A model generated the notes under the pieces. It made no database searches. It saw nothing but the letters and a program-made list of their open reading frames with translations, and was not told where the DNA came from. A stretch of DNA of 64,000 bases. Source: OPU3-GD-OMZ sp964515235. GTDB lineage: Bacteria > Pseudomonadota > Gammaproteobacteria > Methylococcales > Methylomonadaceae. Below, piece by piece: positions 45,158 to 54,622 of this stretch. Where the stretch lies: positions 42,403 through 106,402 of the forward strand of contig CAZEVO010000001.1 of the NCBI GenBank assembly GCA_964515235.1. The letters run 5' to 3'. The translations under genes and the position numbers were made by a program. Every line of letters begins with the position of its first letter. The stretch's first letter is position 1.

Positions 45158-45925
45158 TTATGCGGGATTTTTACTGTTGAAGAACACGCATTCAATATTA
45201 AACTCCTCTTGGGTTCTTTTAAGCAATGCTTGAATACCAAATTGTTCTGTTGCATGGTGGCCGCCGGCAAACATATGAATCCCCGATTCCTGGCTTTCAT
45301 GCCAGTCATGTTCGCTTATTTCGCCAGTAATATAGGCATCTAAGCCTCGTTCTAAGGCTAGTTTCCAGTCACTGTTAGCACCGCCAGTAATAATCCCAAT
45401 GGAATGAATAAAAGAGTTTTTGTTTGCTGAAGCAAGAATGACAGGGTGTTTTAAAATGAGTTCTAGGCGATTAGCTAATTGCTGAGCTGTTAACGCAGGA
45501 AAGAGTTGTCCTTGAATGCCAGTCGAAGAACCTTTGTAATGACCAAAAGGCTCAATATTGTTTAGGTGTAGGCGTTTACCTATCTCAGCAGCATTACCCA
45601 TAGTCAAATGAGCGTCTAACGGTAGGTGATAACCTAGTAAATTGATTTGGTGATTAATCAAGGGGAAAATACGTTGGGCAAACATACCAGTTAAGGGCTT
45701 TGATCCATGAAAGGACCAAAAAAGACCGTGATGAACGACTAAAGCATCGGCTTTAATCTCAACAGCCTGAGATATTGATTCGAGCGTTGCGGAAACAGCG
45801 AAGGCAATTTTATTTATTTTATCTGTCCCCTCGATCTGCAGGCCATTGGGACCATAGTCTTGAAAATCGTTGACCTTTAAATGGGTATTATAAAAAGTAG
45901 TTAATTGGTTCCGAGTGATGGGCAT
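45158..45925 (-). CDS. Nif3-like dinuclear metal-centre protein (YbgI type)
   Basis: This 255-residue protein belongs to the Nif3/YbgI family, which forms toroidal hexamers with a two-metal site. Metal-binding segments are VVHHGLFW near residue 65 and GYHLPLDAH near 98, together with AGGHHATEQFG near the C-terminus. The NGLQIEG start region is conserved. E. coli YbgI is implicated in a role linked to GTP cyclohydrolase or membrane stress, but the function is not settled. It is the last gene of an aas-lplT-nudix-nif3 run. Confidence 0.92.
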   Translation of the reverse strand: MPITRNQLTTFYNTHLKVNDFQDYGPNGLQIEGTDKINKIAFAVSATLESISQAVEIKADALVVHHGLFWSFHGSKPLTGMFAQRIFPLINHQINLLGYHLPLDAHLTMGNAAEIGKRLHLNNIEPFGHYKGSSTGIQGQLFPALTAQQLANRLELILKHPVILASANKNSFIHSIGIITGGANSDWKLALERGLDAYITGEISEHDWHESQESGIHMFAGGHHATEQFGIQALLKRTQEEFNIECVFFNSKNPA

Positions 45926-45946
45926 GATGATACTCTGATTAGTTGG

Positions 45947-46456
45947 CTATGATAATGTAAGGTAAAGTTTCCAGATTGTTTTGAATGTCGCTGTTAAATG
46001 TGGTGCATCATCTGAAACCAGTTGTGAAACTTTTTTATTCGAAAACCATTCACCATAATCAATCTCATCCTTGCAGAGATTAAAAGGTCCCGGGTGCTGA
46101 CAACGGAAGACATTAATAAATTCCATGCCATTTTCATAACATGGAGGGATTTTAAATAAGAATTCTGGAGATGATTTAAGCTTTATGCCTAATTCCTCAT
46201 GGACTTCTCTAATAATACAATCGATGTATTGTTCACCCGCATCAACATGACCGGCTGCTGAACTATCCCATAAACCCGCATTCATATCTTTGTTATGGGA
46301 GCGTTTTTGTAAGAACAGCTCTTGTTCTTGGTTGAATATCAAAATATGGGCAGCACGATGAGGTAATCCTAATCGGTGAATTTCATCTCGGTTCTTAAAT
46401 TCTATGACTTGGTCGTGCTCATTAACAACAGCGAGTTGTTCTTCTTTTATAGACAT
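45947..46456 (-). CDS. NUDIX hydrolase (YfcD-like)
   Basis: This 169-residue protein has a complete Nudix box, GHVDAGEQYIDC continuing into REVHEELGI (residues ~68-90), which binds magnesium and cleaves a nucleoside-diphosphate-linked substrate. The remaining sequence resembles the YfcD/isopentenyl-diphosphate isomerase-like subgroup (start EEQLAVVNEHDQVI; PHRAAHILIFN before the box). The substrate cannot be told from sequence. It lies 21 bases before the Nif3-like gene and 32 bases after lplT on the same strand. Confidence 0.9.
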   Translation of the reverse strand: MSIKEEQLAVVNEHDQVIEFKNRDEIHRLGLPHRAAHILIFNQEQELFLQKRSHNKDMNAGLWDSSAAGHVDAGEQYIDCIIREVHEELGIKLKSSPEFLFKIPPCYENGMEFINVFRCQHPGPFNLCKDEIDYGEWFSNKKVSQLVSDDAPHLTATFKTIWKLYLTLS

Positions 46457-46488
46457 AAATAGCTACTTTATAATTCATTGAGAGTGTT

Positions 46489-47667
46489 TTAATTGTTTTC
46501 TTTTGGGGTTAATGATGTATTTTTGGGTAAGTAAAAGAAAGCTAGGGTTGCGCAGATTATAATGTTACAACCTAGAATTATAATGGCATGGTTCGGATGT
46601 AATGATAAAGAGGTCGATAATGTGTATAAACCTATTGCGCAAAGCATCGCAATGTTTTGAAAAAATCCTTGTAAAGCAACAACTCGACCACTACCAATGC
46701 TTTGATGACCAAGGGTTTGTAGAATAGTATTAATAGGGACAATATAAAGCCCGCCCATAAAGCCGATTAGCATCAAAGTAACACGAGCCGGAATTAGCTG
46801 CGTAATCAGACTTAAAATGATGATTAAAACACCCATAAAATAAGCAGGAATTAGTATTCTACGCAATTTTTCAAAGGGAATGAGTTGTGGAACTAATGAG
46901 GAGCCTAGGATGATGCCGATGGCAAGAAAGAAAGTGAGTTCGGCTATTTCACTAGCATCGGTTAACTGTAGGGTTAATGGGGCCCAGGCAATTAAGATAA
47001 CTCGAAGTGTTGCTGCAGTGGCCCAGAATATTGCTGCATTAATTAAAGCGAATCGGCAAAGAGGGTGAAAAAAGAATTCTTTAAACTGGACTATGAAGAT
47101 AGCAATACCCGTTGTCATAATACGAGGGTGTGGTTTTTGTTGTGGTAGTAGTAGTGTAATGAGTGCTGAAATTATAAATAAAATGAAGACAGTTATGAGT
47201 GCTAGTTCAATGGATTCATCGGCTATTTTTGCACCAATAACCATTCCGGATAGAACGGCAAGAATAGTGGACCCTTCAACCCAACTATTGGCTTTTAGTA
47301 ATGCTTGTTGCTGACTGTATTCAGGTAATATGCCGTATTTTGCTGGGCTATAGAATGCTGCGCCAATACCAATAATTCCATAGGCGAGGATGGGTTCAAT
47401 GTCGAGAAATAATAAAAATGCACCTGAGGCTTTGATAAGGTTTGCAATGACCAGTATTTTAGGCTTAGGGTAACGGTCGGCAATTGTACCGACCCACGGT
47501 GCGAGTACAACAAAGGCAATTAGAAAGACGGCTTGTAGGGCAGGAATATACCAACTTGCAGTGAATGCGGTTTGTAGAACAATTGCGATAACGGTGAATA
47601 AAATCGCATTATCGGCAAAGGCTGACAAAAATTGGACGACCAGTAATATCAGAATGTTTTTATTCAT
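46489..47667 (-). CDS. lplT: Lysophospholipid transporter LplT (MFS)
   Basis: This 392-residue major facilitator protein has about 12 hydrophobic segments and opens with the LplT pattern LLVVQFLSAFADNAILFTVIA. The loop VGTIADRYPKPKILVIAN corresponds to the conserved MFS 2-3 loop. LplT flips lysophospholipids across the inner membrane for re-acylation by Aas. Its gene follows aas by 20 bases, the same operon pairing as in E. coli, which makes the assignment strong. Confidence 0.94.
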   Translation of the reverse strand: MNKNILILLVVQFLSAFADNAILFTVIAIVLQTAFTASWYIPALQAVFLIAFVVLAPWVGTIADRYPKPKILVIANLIKASGAFLLFLDIEPILAYGIIGIGAAFYSPAKYGILPEYSQQQALLKANSWVEGSTILAVLSGMVIGAKIADESIELALITVFILFIISALITLLLPQQKPHPRIMTTGIAIFIVQFKEFFFHPLCRFALINAAIFWATAATLRVILIAWAPLTLQLTDASEIAELTFFLAIGIILGSSLVPQLIPFEKLRRILIPAYFMGVLIIILSLITQLIPARVTLMLIGFMGGLYIVPINTILQTLGHQSIGSGRVVALQGFFQNIAMLCAIGLYTLSTSLSLHPNHAIIILGCNIIICATLAFFYLPKNTSLTPKENN

Positions 47668-47687
47668 AAGATTGACTGACGAGATAA

Positions 47688-49856
47688 TTATTCTTGATTC
47701 GTGACTGCAGTGGATGCTAATTTAGCAACGCTAGGGTAGTCGGTTTTACCGGTAGCGAGGGTGGGTATTTCGTGTTTAAAAAGGATGGTCTTTGGTAAAT
47801 TTAGGGTGCTTAACCCTTGGTCTTTAAGTGTTGAGGTAAGGGTTTTAACTGTTGCCTTTTTCTCTGTGGTAATGAGTATGATCTGTTCACCTTTCTTGAT
47901 GTCAGGAACGGTTGTTGCCGCGTGTTGGGAATTAGGCCAAGTGGTGGTTGCTAATTTTTCGACAACCGCAAGAGATACCATCTCACCTCCGATTTTTGCG
48001 AATCGTTTACTACGACCGCAAATAGTTAGGAATCCGTTTTCATTGATTGTGACTATATCTCCTGTGTTATACCATCCGGGGCCATAGATCGAGGTAGGAG
48101 GGATTAATTTTCCGGGGGTATCAGGGAGTAGATAGCCTAGCATGATATTACTACCGGAAACGTGGAGTTGTTGACCGGTGCTAATTCCTGGAATGCTTTC
48201 TAACTGATAATCAATGCCCGGTAAAAACTGACCTACGGAACCTGCTTGATAGTGTGTGGGGCTATTCACTGACAGTACGGGGCTGGTTTCAGTGGCGCCG
48301 TATCCCTCGAAAATTCGAATGCCGAATTTATCGGCCCAAAGCTCACGCGTATTCTTTTGTAATGCTTCAGCACCTGCAAAAATATAACGAATACTTTGGA
48401 AATCATAAGGGTGTGCTGCTTGTCCGTAGGCAGATAAAAAGGTGTTGGTGCCGAAAAGGACAGTAGCATTTAATTCGTAGGAAATTTCAGGAATGATATT
48501 GAAATGTAAGGGCGTTGGGTAAAGGAAGGTTTTCATACCATTTAATACGGGTAATAGTGTACCGATGGTAAAACTAAATGAATGAAACATAGGTAAAACA
48601 TTTAATACAATGTCCTGCGGTGTAAAACTGACTACCGCGGTCAATTGGTTGTGGTTAGCTAAGATGTTTTGGTGTGATAATACAACGCCTTTAGGTCTAG
48701 CTTCTGATCCTGAAGTAAATAGTACAATAGCTTGATCTGTGGCTTGAGGTGTTATTTTATTGTAAATAGCTTGGGCAAAATGACATTGGTATAAGGCAAA
48801 AATCTTGTCTGTAAAGGTCAGGTTTTCAACGAGGTCTTCCAGGAAAATTATTTGAACTGAAGATCTTAATGTTTCAATATCTGCCTCTAGATTTGCTAGT
48901 GAGATAAATCGTCGAGAGGTGACCACTGTTTTAATCATTGCGGTTTTGCAGACAGAAACCATGCCGGCAGAGCCCATGGAAAAATTGATCATTGCGGGGA
49001 TGCGGTTGTACAATTGTAAACCAAGAATAACATTTAACGTCTTGGTCGAATTGGGTAGTAAAATGCCAGTTTTTTCTGTCTCATTGGTCAATTTCTTGAG
49101 TAGATTTCCTACGATAAAAGTACGGGTTATAAGTGCGTTATAGTTTAAAGGCTGACGGTCATTATCTTCCACAATGAGGTGTCTTCCACCATGACGGCGT
49201 CGGGCCTCAAGTAGAGAAGAAAAAATGGTTTGCTGGTAGCGGCTACTGGCAAACATCATTCGGGTCATTAAAGCTGTTATTTGTTGGCTACTGTAGGTAT
49301 GCCTTGCGCGACCTTTGAGATTACTGGGGGGGGTAATGAAACTATGAGGTTGTATATGGATAGTTATTTTGGGAAACAGTTTCAGTCGGTGTGTTTTCTT
49401 TAGACGAGAAAAATAACTGTATTGGGAACCCGCTAAGCGGATTGGAAGTACAGCAGCCTGAGTTTTATTGGCGATCATACCGGTGCCGTCATAGATTTTC
49501 ATTAAGGAGCCAGTGACTGTAATTCGGCCTTCGGGGAAAATAACGGTTTTCTTGTCTGTTTTTAAGAAATTGACCAACGATTTTACCGATAGAGGATTCG
49601 TATGGTCCATGACAAAAACCTGAGCTAATCCCAGGAATAATTTAATAAGCCGGTTTTTAGCAATGTGAGTATTAATTGCAAAAGTGACGTCATCGGGTAA
49701 AAAAACACCTAGAAGTAGCGGATCGAGAAAAGAGGTATGATTAGCAATAATCAAAACGCGTTGTCCTGCTTTATGGTAGTTATCCATACCCTGTACTTCT
49801 ACTTTAAAAATCCAGGTTAGAAGGGGTTTTAAAACGGTTTTTAAGATAGCTTTCAT
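47688..49856 (-). CDS. aas: Bifunctional 2-acylglycerophosphoethanolamine acyltransferase / acyl-ACP synthetase
   Basis: This 722-residue protein joins two enzymes. The N-terminal PlsC-type acyltransferase has the NHTSFLDPLLLG motif (HX4D) near residue 40 and the FPEGRITVTGS motif near 107. The C-terminal AMP-forming ligase has the ATP loop LFTSGSEARPKGVVLSH near residue 390 and YNTGDIVTINENGFLTICGR near 615. It re-acylates lysophosphatidylethanolamine imported by LplT. I chose the ATG at 49856 because AGGAG sits five bases upstream and the family sequence begins there; the frame is open 13 codons further up. Confidence 0.95.
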   Translation of the reverse strand: MKAILKTVLKPLLTWIFKVEVQGMDNYHKAGQRVLIIANHTSFLDPLLLGVFLPDDVTFAINTHIAKNRLIKLFLGLAQVFVMDHTNPLSVKSLVNFLKTDKKTVIFPEGRITVTGSLMKIYDGTGMIANKTQAAVLPIRLAGSQYSYFSRLKKTHRLKLFPKITIHIQPHSFITPPSNLKGRARHTYSSQQITALMTRMMFASSRYQQTIFSSLLEARRRHGGRHLIVEDNDRQPLNYNALITRTFIVGNLLKKLTNETEKTGILLPNSTKTLNVILGLQLYNRIPAMINFSMGSAGMVSVCKTAMIKTVVTSRRFISLANLEADIETLRSSVQIIFLEDLVENLTFTDKIFALYQCHFAQAIYNKITPQATDQAIVLFTSGSEARPKGVVLSHQNILANHNQLTAVVSFTPQDIVLNVLPMFHSFSFTIGTLLPVLNGMKTFLYPTPLHFNIIPEISYELNATVLFGTNTFLSAYGQAAHPYDFQSIRYIFAGAEALQKNTRELWADKFGIRIFEGYGATETSPVLSVNSPTHYQAGSVGQFLPGIDYQLESIPGISTGQQLHVSGSNIMLGYLLPDTPGKLIPPTSIYGPGWYNTGDIVTINENGFLTICGRSKRFAKIGGEMVSLAVVEKLATTTWPNSQHAATTVPDIKKGEQIILITTEKKATVKTLTSTLKDQGLSTLNLPKTILFKHEIPTLATGKTDYPSVAKLASTAVTNQE

Positions 49857-50056
49857 TTGGTCTCCTGTTTTTTTTATGATAACAGAAACTTTCAATAATC
49901 CTACTGCTAGGATTTAGTGCATTTAATAGGCTTAAAGGATACTTTTTTGGTATTTAAGTGGTATTGTCGAGGTTCAAATTGAGCGAAACTAAATGATCGG
50001 TAGTATAATCGACAACATTATATAAGGATTATGGCTGTCATTAAGGCGACAGGATT

Positions 50057-53000
50057 ATGAAAATAGATTCAATTCGCTTCAAGAATATTAACTCATTCAA
50101 GGGAGAATGGCTGGTAGATTTTAATGAATCACCATTGTCTGATACTGGAGTTTTTGCCATAACTGGACCGAATGGTTCTGGTAAGAGTAGTATTCTGGAT
50201 GTCATAACATTAGGGTTATATGGGGAAACGGTTAGGTTTGATCAACCGTCTAATTTTGTTGTTACAAAGCAAGAGAATGAAAGTTTCTGTGAAGTTTCTT
50301 TTTCTTTAGGGGAACGAAAATTTCAATCACGGTGGTCAATTAAATGTCATGAAGGAGAGGTAAGAATACCCGAGATGCAAGTTATTCATCTCAATGGTAG
50401 CCAAGAAATAATTGAAAGCCAACCGGCAAAAGTAAGAGCGTTTATTGCTGAATTGACCGGCATGGATTTTCGAAGGTTTACACGTTGTATTATCTTAGCG
50501 CAAGGGGACTTTTCTGCTTTCTTGAAAGCACTTGATAATGAGCGCATGGATATTCTTGAGAAAATATTAGGAAAGGAAATCTATACTGATTACAAGCAGA
50601 ATATTGTTTTAGATGTTGAACAGCAGCAACAGCAATTAGACCTGTTGATGATGCAGTTGAATGAAATAAAGCTATTAACGCCAGAAGAATTAGAGGCTAG
50701 ACGTCTTGATTTAGCAGATTTTAAGGCTCAAAGTACAGATTTCATTCATGAAAAGAAAGTGCTCGAGGAGCAGTTAGAGCAGATCACTGAAGTCGAATTA
50801 GTTGAAAGTGATATTGAGCGGATTAATAGCGACATTGAGGCCAATAAAACGAAAGTTAGTCAATTAAAAAGTAGCTTGTTGACGCTAGAAAAATTTACTG
50901 AACTTGATCAGGTTCTAACTCAACTGACAGATTCAGAAAATACGGAAAAGAAAATTACTCAATATCAAAAGGAGTTTTCTGAACTTCAGACTGAGATTAA
51001 TGAACTTAAAAATGAATTAGAACAGCGTGGTGCTGTGGAGCGTGTGGATGCGAGCCCCAATGAACAAACACTTTCAAGGCCAGTTGATGACATTGATAAA
51101 CTGAAGTCTCAATTAGGACAGGTTCGATTAGATAAAGACTCAGAGGAAACCTTATTACAAACATTAGATGACCAGGTTCAGGAGAAAAAGGTTATCTTAG
51201 AGACAGTAAATAGTTGGCTGAAAAATCGATCAATGGATAAAATTTTGATTGATGATACCCCTGATCTATTAGCATTGAAAGACAGTCGATTAGCAATTGA
51301 TGCGCTCAAAGAAAAAAAGAAAAATGCAGAAAAAAATGTCAAGCAAACTTTAACTACTAATAAAAAGCGGCAGAATGAAATAACGCGGTTAACAAAGTTG
51401 GGTGAGCAGACTGAGAACAAAATTTTTAAGTTGAAAGAGAAACGTGATGCTTTGATGAATGGAAAAAGTCTTGAGGAGCTTCACGGTCTTGAAGAAGATC
51501 AGAATAACCGTAATCAGACGATTCAGGCATTACAAGACTTATCACTGAAATTTAAGTTATTTAATCAAGACAAAGCGGGCGGCTGGTTTCGCCAAGCTCC
51601 TGTTAAAGTCGAAATTCCGCCAAGACTAGCAGATGACTATGAACAGCTGTTGATTGAATTAGAGCAAGAACAAAAGATTCAGAATACGTTGCAGAAAACG
51701 GTTTCTTGGGAAATTAAAATACGAAAACATCATGCTGACAGAGAGGGCTTGTTAGACGGTGAGCCGTGTGGATTATGTGGTTCATTAGATCATCCTTTTA
51801 CAGTCGCTTTGCCAGAAATCGGTGACTCAAGACAGTTATTAGCTGATCAGACAGCTAAAGTGGACTATCTTCGAGATCGTGGAAATCAGATGAAAATTCA
51901 GCTCAAAGAGTTTCATGATTTCCAAGAAAAACGTCGAGAAGATGAGCGTGATCGTACAGAAATGAGAGCGGAATGGAGTCATCTTTGTACACGATTAAAT
52001 ATTGTTAGTAGTGAATTGACGATTGATAATTTAAAGTCTTTGAAAAGGCTCAAAGTTCAGGAACAAAATAACTTAGAGCATGTTAAGAAAATTATAAAGA
52101 GTTACAATTCCATTACCCCTAAGCTAGAAAAATACCAGCAACAATTAGTTACCTTCAGAGATGAACTGAAAGCCCTAGAGGAGCAAGAGATAAGTTTGCC
52201 AGTACAGTATAACTCTGAGGGTGAGATTCAATCTTCACCAGTTAAAATTATAGAGATGGAGTTGAAAAATGCATTAGAGGTGGAGCAGGATATACAAACT
52301 AATTTGGCAGACAAAATAAATCTTTTAGGAGAAAAGATCCCCGCTAAAGGGCGTGAAGATAAGTTGATTACACGTTTAAACCAGCGCCGACAGGATTTCC
52401 AAGTTTATGCTTTACGCCGGACTGAATTAACGACTGAACTGGCTGAGTTGGAAGTCAAACGTATTCAATGTCAGGAAGAAAATATCTTATTATCTGAAAA
52501 ATTAGAAGGCTATACAAAACAACTTAATGTGGCTGAAACAATGCGACTCCATGTTAATTTGTATGAAAAACAAGAAGAAATCGCTGCTGTAAATGCGGAA
52601 ATTCAGATCTGTAATGAGGAGCGTGATCGTATCTCAAAAGAAATTATGGGAATATTAGCAGATCAGGGTATTGCGGATCCTGATGAAGTGTATTTACTTG
52701 CTAGTGAAAAAAAGCGTTTACCAGAGACACAAGCAACATTGCTTGATTTGGGTGCCAGTGCAGTCGCTTTAGAGGAAAAACGTGTTGAGAAAAAGTCTCA
52801 ATTAGAACAATTACAGGATGAATTTGATTTTAGCCGGCAAGATATAGAGCAACGTTTACAACTAGTAGAAAATAAGTTAAATATCGCCGAGCAAGAATCT
52901 CATCACGTGGAAAGTATCTTGGCTCAGCAGGTTAATTTGCTACGTAATACCGATGAAGTGAATCAGAAAATAGCGCAGCAGCAACAGTGTCTTGATAGTT

Positions 53001-53500
53001 CGAAACAGGTGCTTGCTGAGTTTGAATCAGAAGATAACCGGGCATTTAGGAAACGAATTCAACAGGATATTGCTAGTAACTTATTAACGATTAGTAATGA
53101 CTATTTGGAAAAAATTAGTGGCCGATACAGTCTAAGCCAAATTAAAGAAAAGCAAGGTTTAGCTCTAGAGGTTATTGATTCCTTGCAAGATAATAAACAA
53201 CGTTCAACGAAGACTTTATCCGGGGGAGAAACCTTCATCATAAGTTTATCGTTAGCACTGGGGCTTTCTGAAATAGCGAATTATGGCCGTGCCGTAGATT
53301 CTCTATTTATTGACGAAGGTTTTGGAACTTTAGATGATGAAGCCTTATATGTTGTCTTGACGACACTTGAAAATTTACGTCATGAAGGAAAATTAGTAGG
53401 TGTTATTTCTCATGTTCAGGAACTACAAGAGCGAGTTAAAACACAAATAAGGATGAGTCGTGAGCAAAGTGGTTTTAGTCGTTTGGAGGTAGTTGCTTAA
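50057..53500 (+). CDS. sbcC: SbcC/Rad50-type exonuclease ATPase with zinc hook
   Basis: This 1147-residue SMC-like ATPase forms, with the SbcD nuclease, the complex that opens hairpins and processes blocked DNA ends. The Walker A motif GPNGSGKSS is at residues ~37-45. Two long coiled coils flank a zinc hook CGLC at residues 571-574. The C-terminal head has the signature LSGGETFIISLSLALGLSE and Walker B SLFIDEGFGTLDDE. It matches SbcC in length and motif order. sbcD is not adjacent: the neighbours on both sides are on the other strand, so the nuclease partner must lie elsewhere or be different. Confidence 0.93.
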   Translation: MKIDSIRFKNINSFKGEWLVDFNESPLSDTGVFAITGPNGSGKSSILDVITLGLYGETVRFDQPSNFVVTKQENESFCEVSFSLGERKFQSRWSIKCHEGEVRIPEMQVIHLNGSQEIIESQPAKVRAFIAELTGMDFRRFTRCIILAQGDFSAFLKALDNERMDILEKILGKEIYTDYKQNIVLDVEQQQQQLDLLMMQLNEIKLLTPEELEARRLDLADFKAQSTDFIHEKKVLEEQLEQITEVELVESDIERINSDIEANKTKVSQLKSSLLTLEKFTELDQVLTQLTDSENTEKKITQYQKEFSELQTEINELKNELEQRGAVERVDASPNEQTLSRPVDDIDKLKSQLGQVRLDKDSEETLLQTLDDQVQEKKVILETVNSWLKNRSMDKILIDDTPDLLALKDSRLAIDALKEKKKNAEKNVKQTLTTNKKRQNEITRLTKLGEQTENKIFKLKEKRDALMNGKSLEELHGLEEDQNNRNQTIQALQDLSLKFKLFNQDKAGGWFRQAPVKVEIPPRLADDYEQLLIELEQEQKIQNTLQKTVSWEIKIRKHHADREGLLDGEPCGLCGSLDHPFTVALPEIGDSRQLLADQTAKVDYLRDRGNQMKIQLKEFHDFQEKRREDERDRTEMRAEWSHLCTRLNIVSSELTIDNLKSLKRLKVQEQNNLEHVKKIIKSYNSITPKLEKYQQQLVTFRDELKALEEQEISLPVQYNSEGEIQSSPVKIIEMELKNALEVEQDIQTNLADKINLLGEKIPAKGREDKLITRLNQRRQDFQVYALRRTELTTELAELEVKRIQCQEENILLSEKLEGYTKQLNVAETMRLHVNLYEKQEEIAAVNAEIQICNEERDRISKEIMGILADQGIADPDEVYLLASEKKRLPETQATLLDLGASAVALEEKRVEKKSQLEQLQDEFDFSRQDIEQRLQLVENKLNIAEQESHHVESILAQQVNLLRNTDEVNQKIAQQQQCLDSSKQVLAEFESEDNRAFRKRIQQDIASNLLTISNDYLEKISGRYSLSQIKEKQGLALEVIDSLQDNKQRSTKTLSGGETFIISLSLALGLSEIANYGRAVDSLFIDEGFGTLDDEALYVVLTTLENLRHEGKLVGVISHVQELQERVKTQIRMSREQSGFSRLEVVA

Positions 53501-53508
53501 TTTAGTGA

Positions 53509-54603
53509 TTAATGACCTATTAATTGTTTAAAACAGCGTTGATATTTTGGTCTCATCTTTAGCCAACCCAAGTTTTTTAAGTTAGGCTGTATTGCTTGTT
53601 GTTTTTCTTGTTCGAGAGTGACGATGAGTCGACAAAGTGCAGCGGCTTCATTTTCTGGATTATCCAGAAAGCTGGTATAACGATAACGCTTGTCGAATAA
53701 TTCACGATAGGACAAGCGGTCGGGTACTGCAGGAATACAACCCGATGCGACTGCATTTAAAATTGATAAACCTTGAAATTCATGAAGTGAAGTTGAAATG
53801 ACAATATCGGCACTGGCTAATGTTTTTTGGTAATCATTAAGGTTATCTATGTAGTCAATTATTCCCAGTGAGCTTGTGAATTCATTTTTTATTTTTTCAA
53901 AAACAGGTGGTTTTTTTCTAAACCGCTCACCCAGTAAATGAAGTTTAAAATCAATTGATGACGCTTTTAATTTTTGTAGTGTCAAATAAAGTCGCTCAGG
54001 GGCTTTGTCAAATTCCCAACGATGATTCCAGACTAGAGTGAGAGGGCCGGTATTGTTTTTGGGCATTTTTTTAAAGAATATCGGTGCGATGGGTACAGGT
54101 AAAATAGATGATTTATTTCTTAGATGTTCAATGATGTCTAACGGAGCATGATCGGGCATTTTTTGTAGCAATTGTTGAGCGCCGGTCAGAAATGTTTGTT
54201 GATTGTAAACCGAATTAAAAGCGACTTGATCGGCAGCAAGTGCGCTGTATAGGCTAGTGATTTGTGCTTCAATAGAGGGCTTAGGTTGTTGTGGGTTGTC
54301 GGGGTAGGCAAATTGGTTCTCATGAAAATAAACGAGAGTTGGTACGGTTGTAAGCGTTGGAACCAGACCTCTTAATGTAGCAAGATCAACCATTGATGTT
54401 GCGATTATTAGATCATAAGGTTGGGAGAGTGTGCTGTATTGCTCGGCAAACCAACTTAAAGGATTTCCTCTGATTCGCCAGTTAAAAAACCGTGCAGGGA
54501 GAGCCAACTGGGTCCAGTGAATATTAGGTAAGTTCTCTTGTAGGCTTTCTCTCCAATAGCGATGGCTACTAGCATCATAGGCGGATAATAAAAGTGCTTT
54601 CAT
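53509..54603 (-). CDS. Glycosyltransferase of the tRNA-queuosine alpha-mannosyltransferase (GTDC1/QTMAN, DUF3524) family
   Basis: This 364-residue protein begins with the DUF3524 pattern LLLSAYDASSHRYWRESL and ALPARFFNWRIRGN. A GT-B-type second half contains LVWNHRWEFDKAPERLYLTL, then STSLHEFQGLSILNAVASGC with a glutamate-containing nucleotide-sugar loop. The animal member of this family mannosylates queuosine at tRNA-Asp position 34. Bacterial members share the N-terminal domain, so this is a candidate for a glycosylated-queuosine enzyme, but activity in bacteria is inferred only from family membership. It is convergent with sbcC and 19 bases downstream of tex. Confidence 0.82.
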   Translation of the reverse strand: MKALLLSAYDASSHRYWRESLQENLPNIHWTQLALPARFFNWRIRGNPLSWFAEQYSTLSQPYDLIIATSMVDLATLRGLVPTLTTVPTLVYFHENQFAYPDNPQQPKPSIEAQITSLYSALAADQVAFNSVYNQQTFLTGAQQLLQKMPDHAPLDIIEHLRNKSSILPVPIAPIFFKKMPKNNTGPLTLVWNHRWEFDKAPERLYLTLQKLKASSIDFKLHLLGERFRKKPPVFEKIKNEFTSSLGIIDYIDNLNDYQKTLASADIVISTSLHEFQGLSILNAVASGCIPAVPDRLSYRELFDKRYRYTSFLDNPENEAAALCRLIVTLEQEKQQAIQPNLKNLGWLKMRPKYQRCFKQLIGH

Positions 54604-54622
54604 TTAAATTACTAGTGATGGC

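Noticed and set aside
45106..45343. Overlapping 67- and 76-codon frames near the Nif3-like gene end
   Set aside because: Both mostly overlap the Nif3-like gene in other frames and lack ribosome binding sites.
47761..48087. 108-codon plus-strand open frame opposite aas
   Set aside because: Lies wholly inside the aas ligase domain on the other strand and has no family features.
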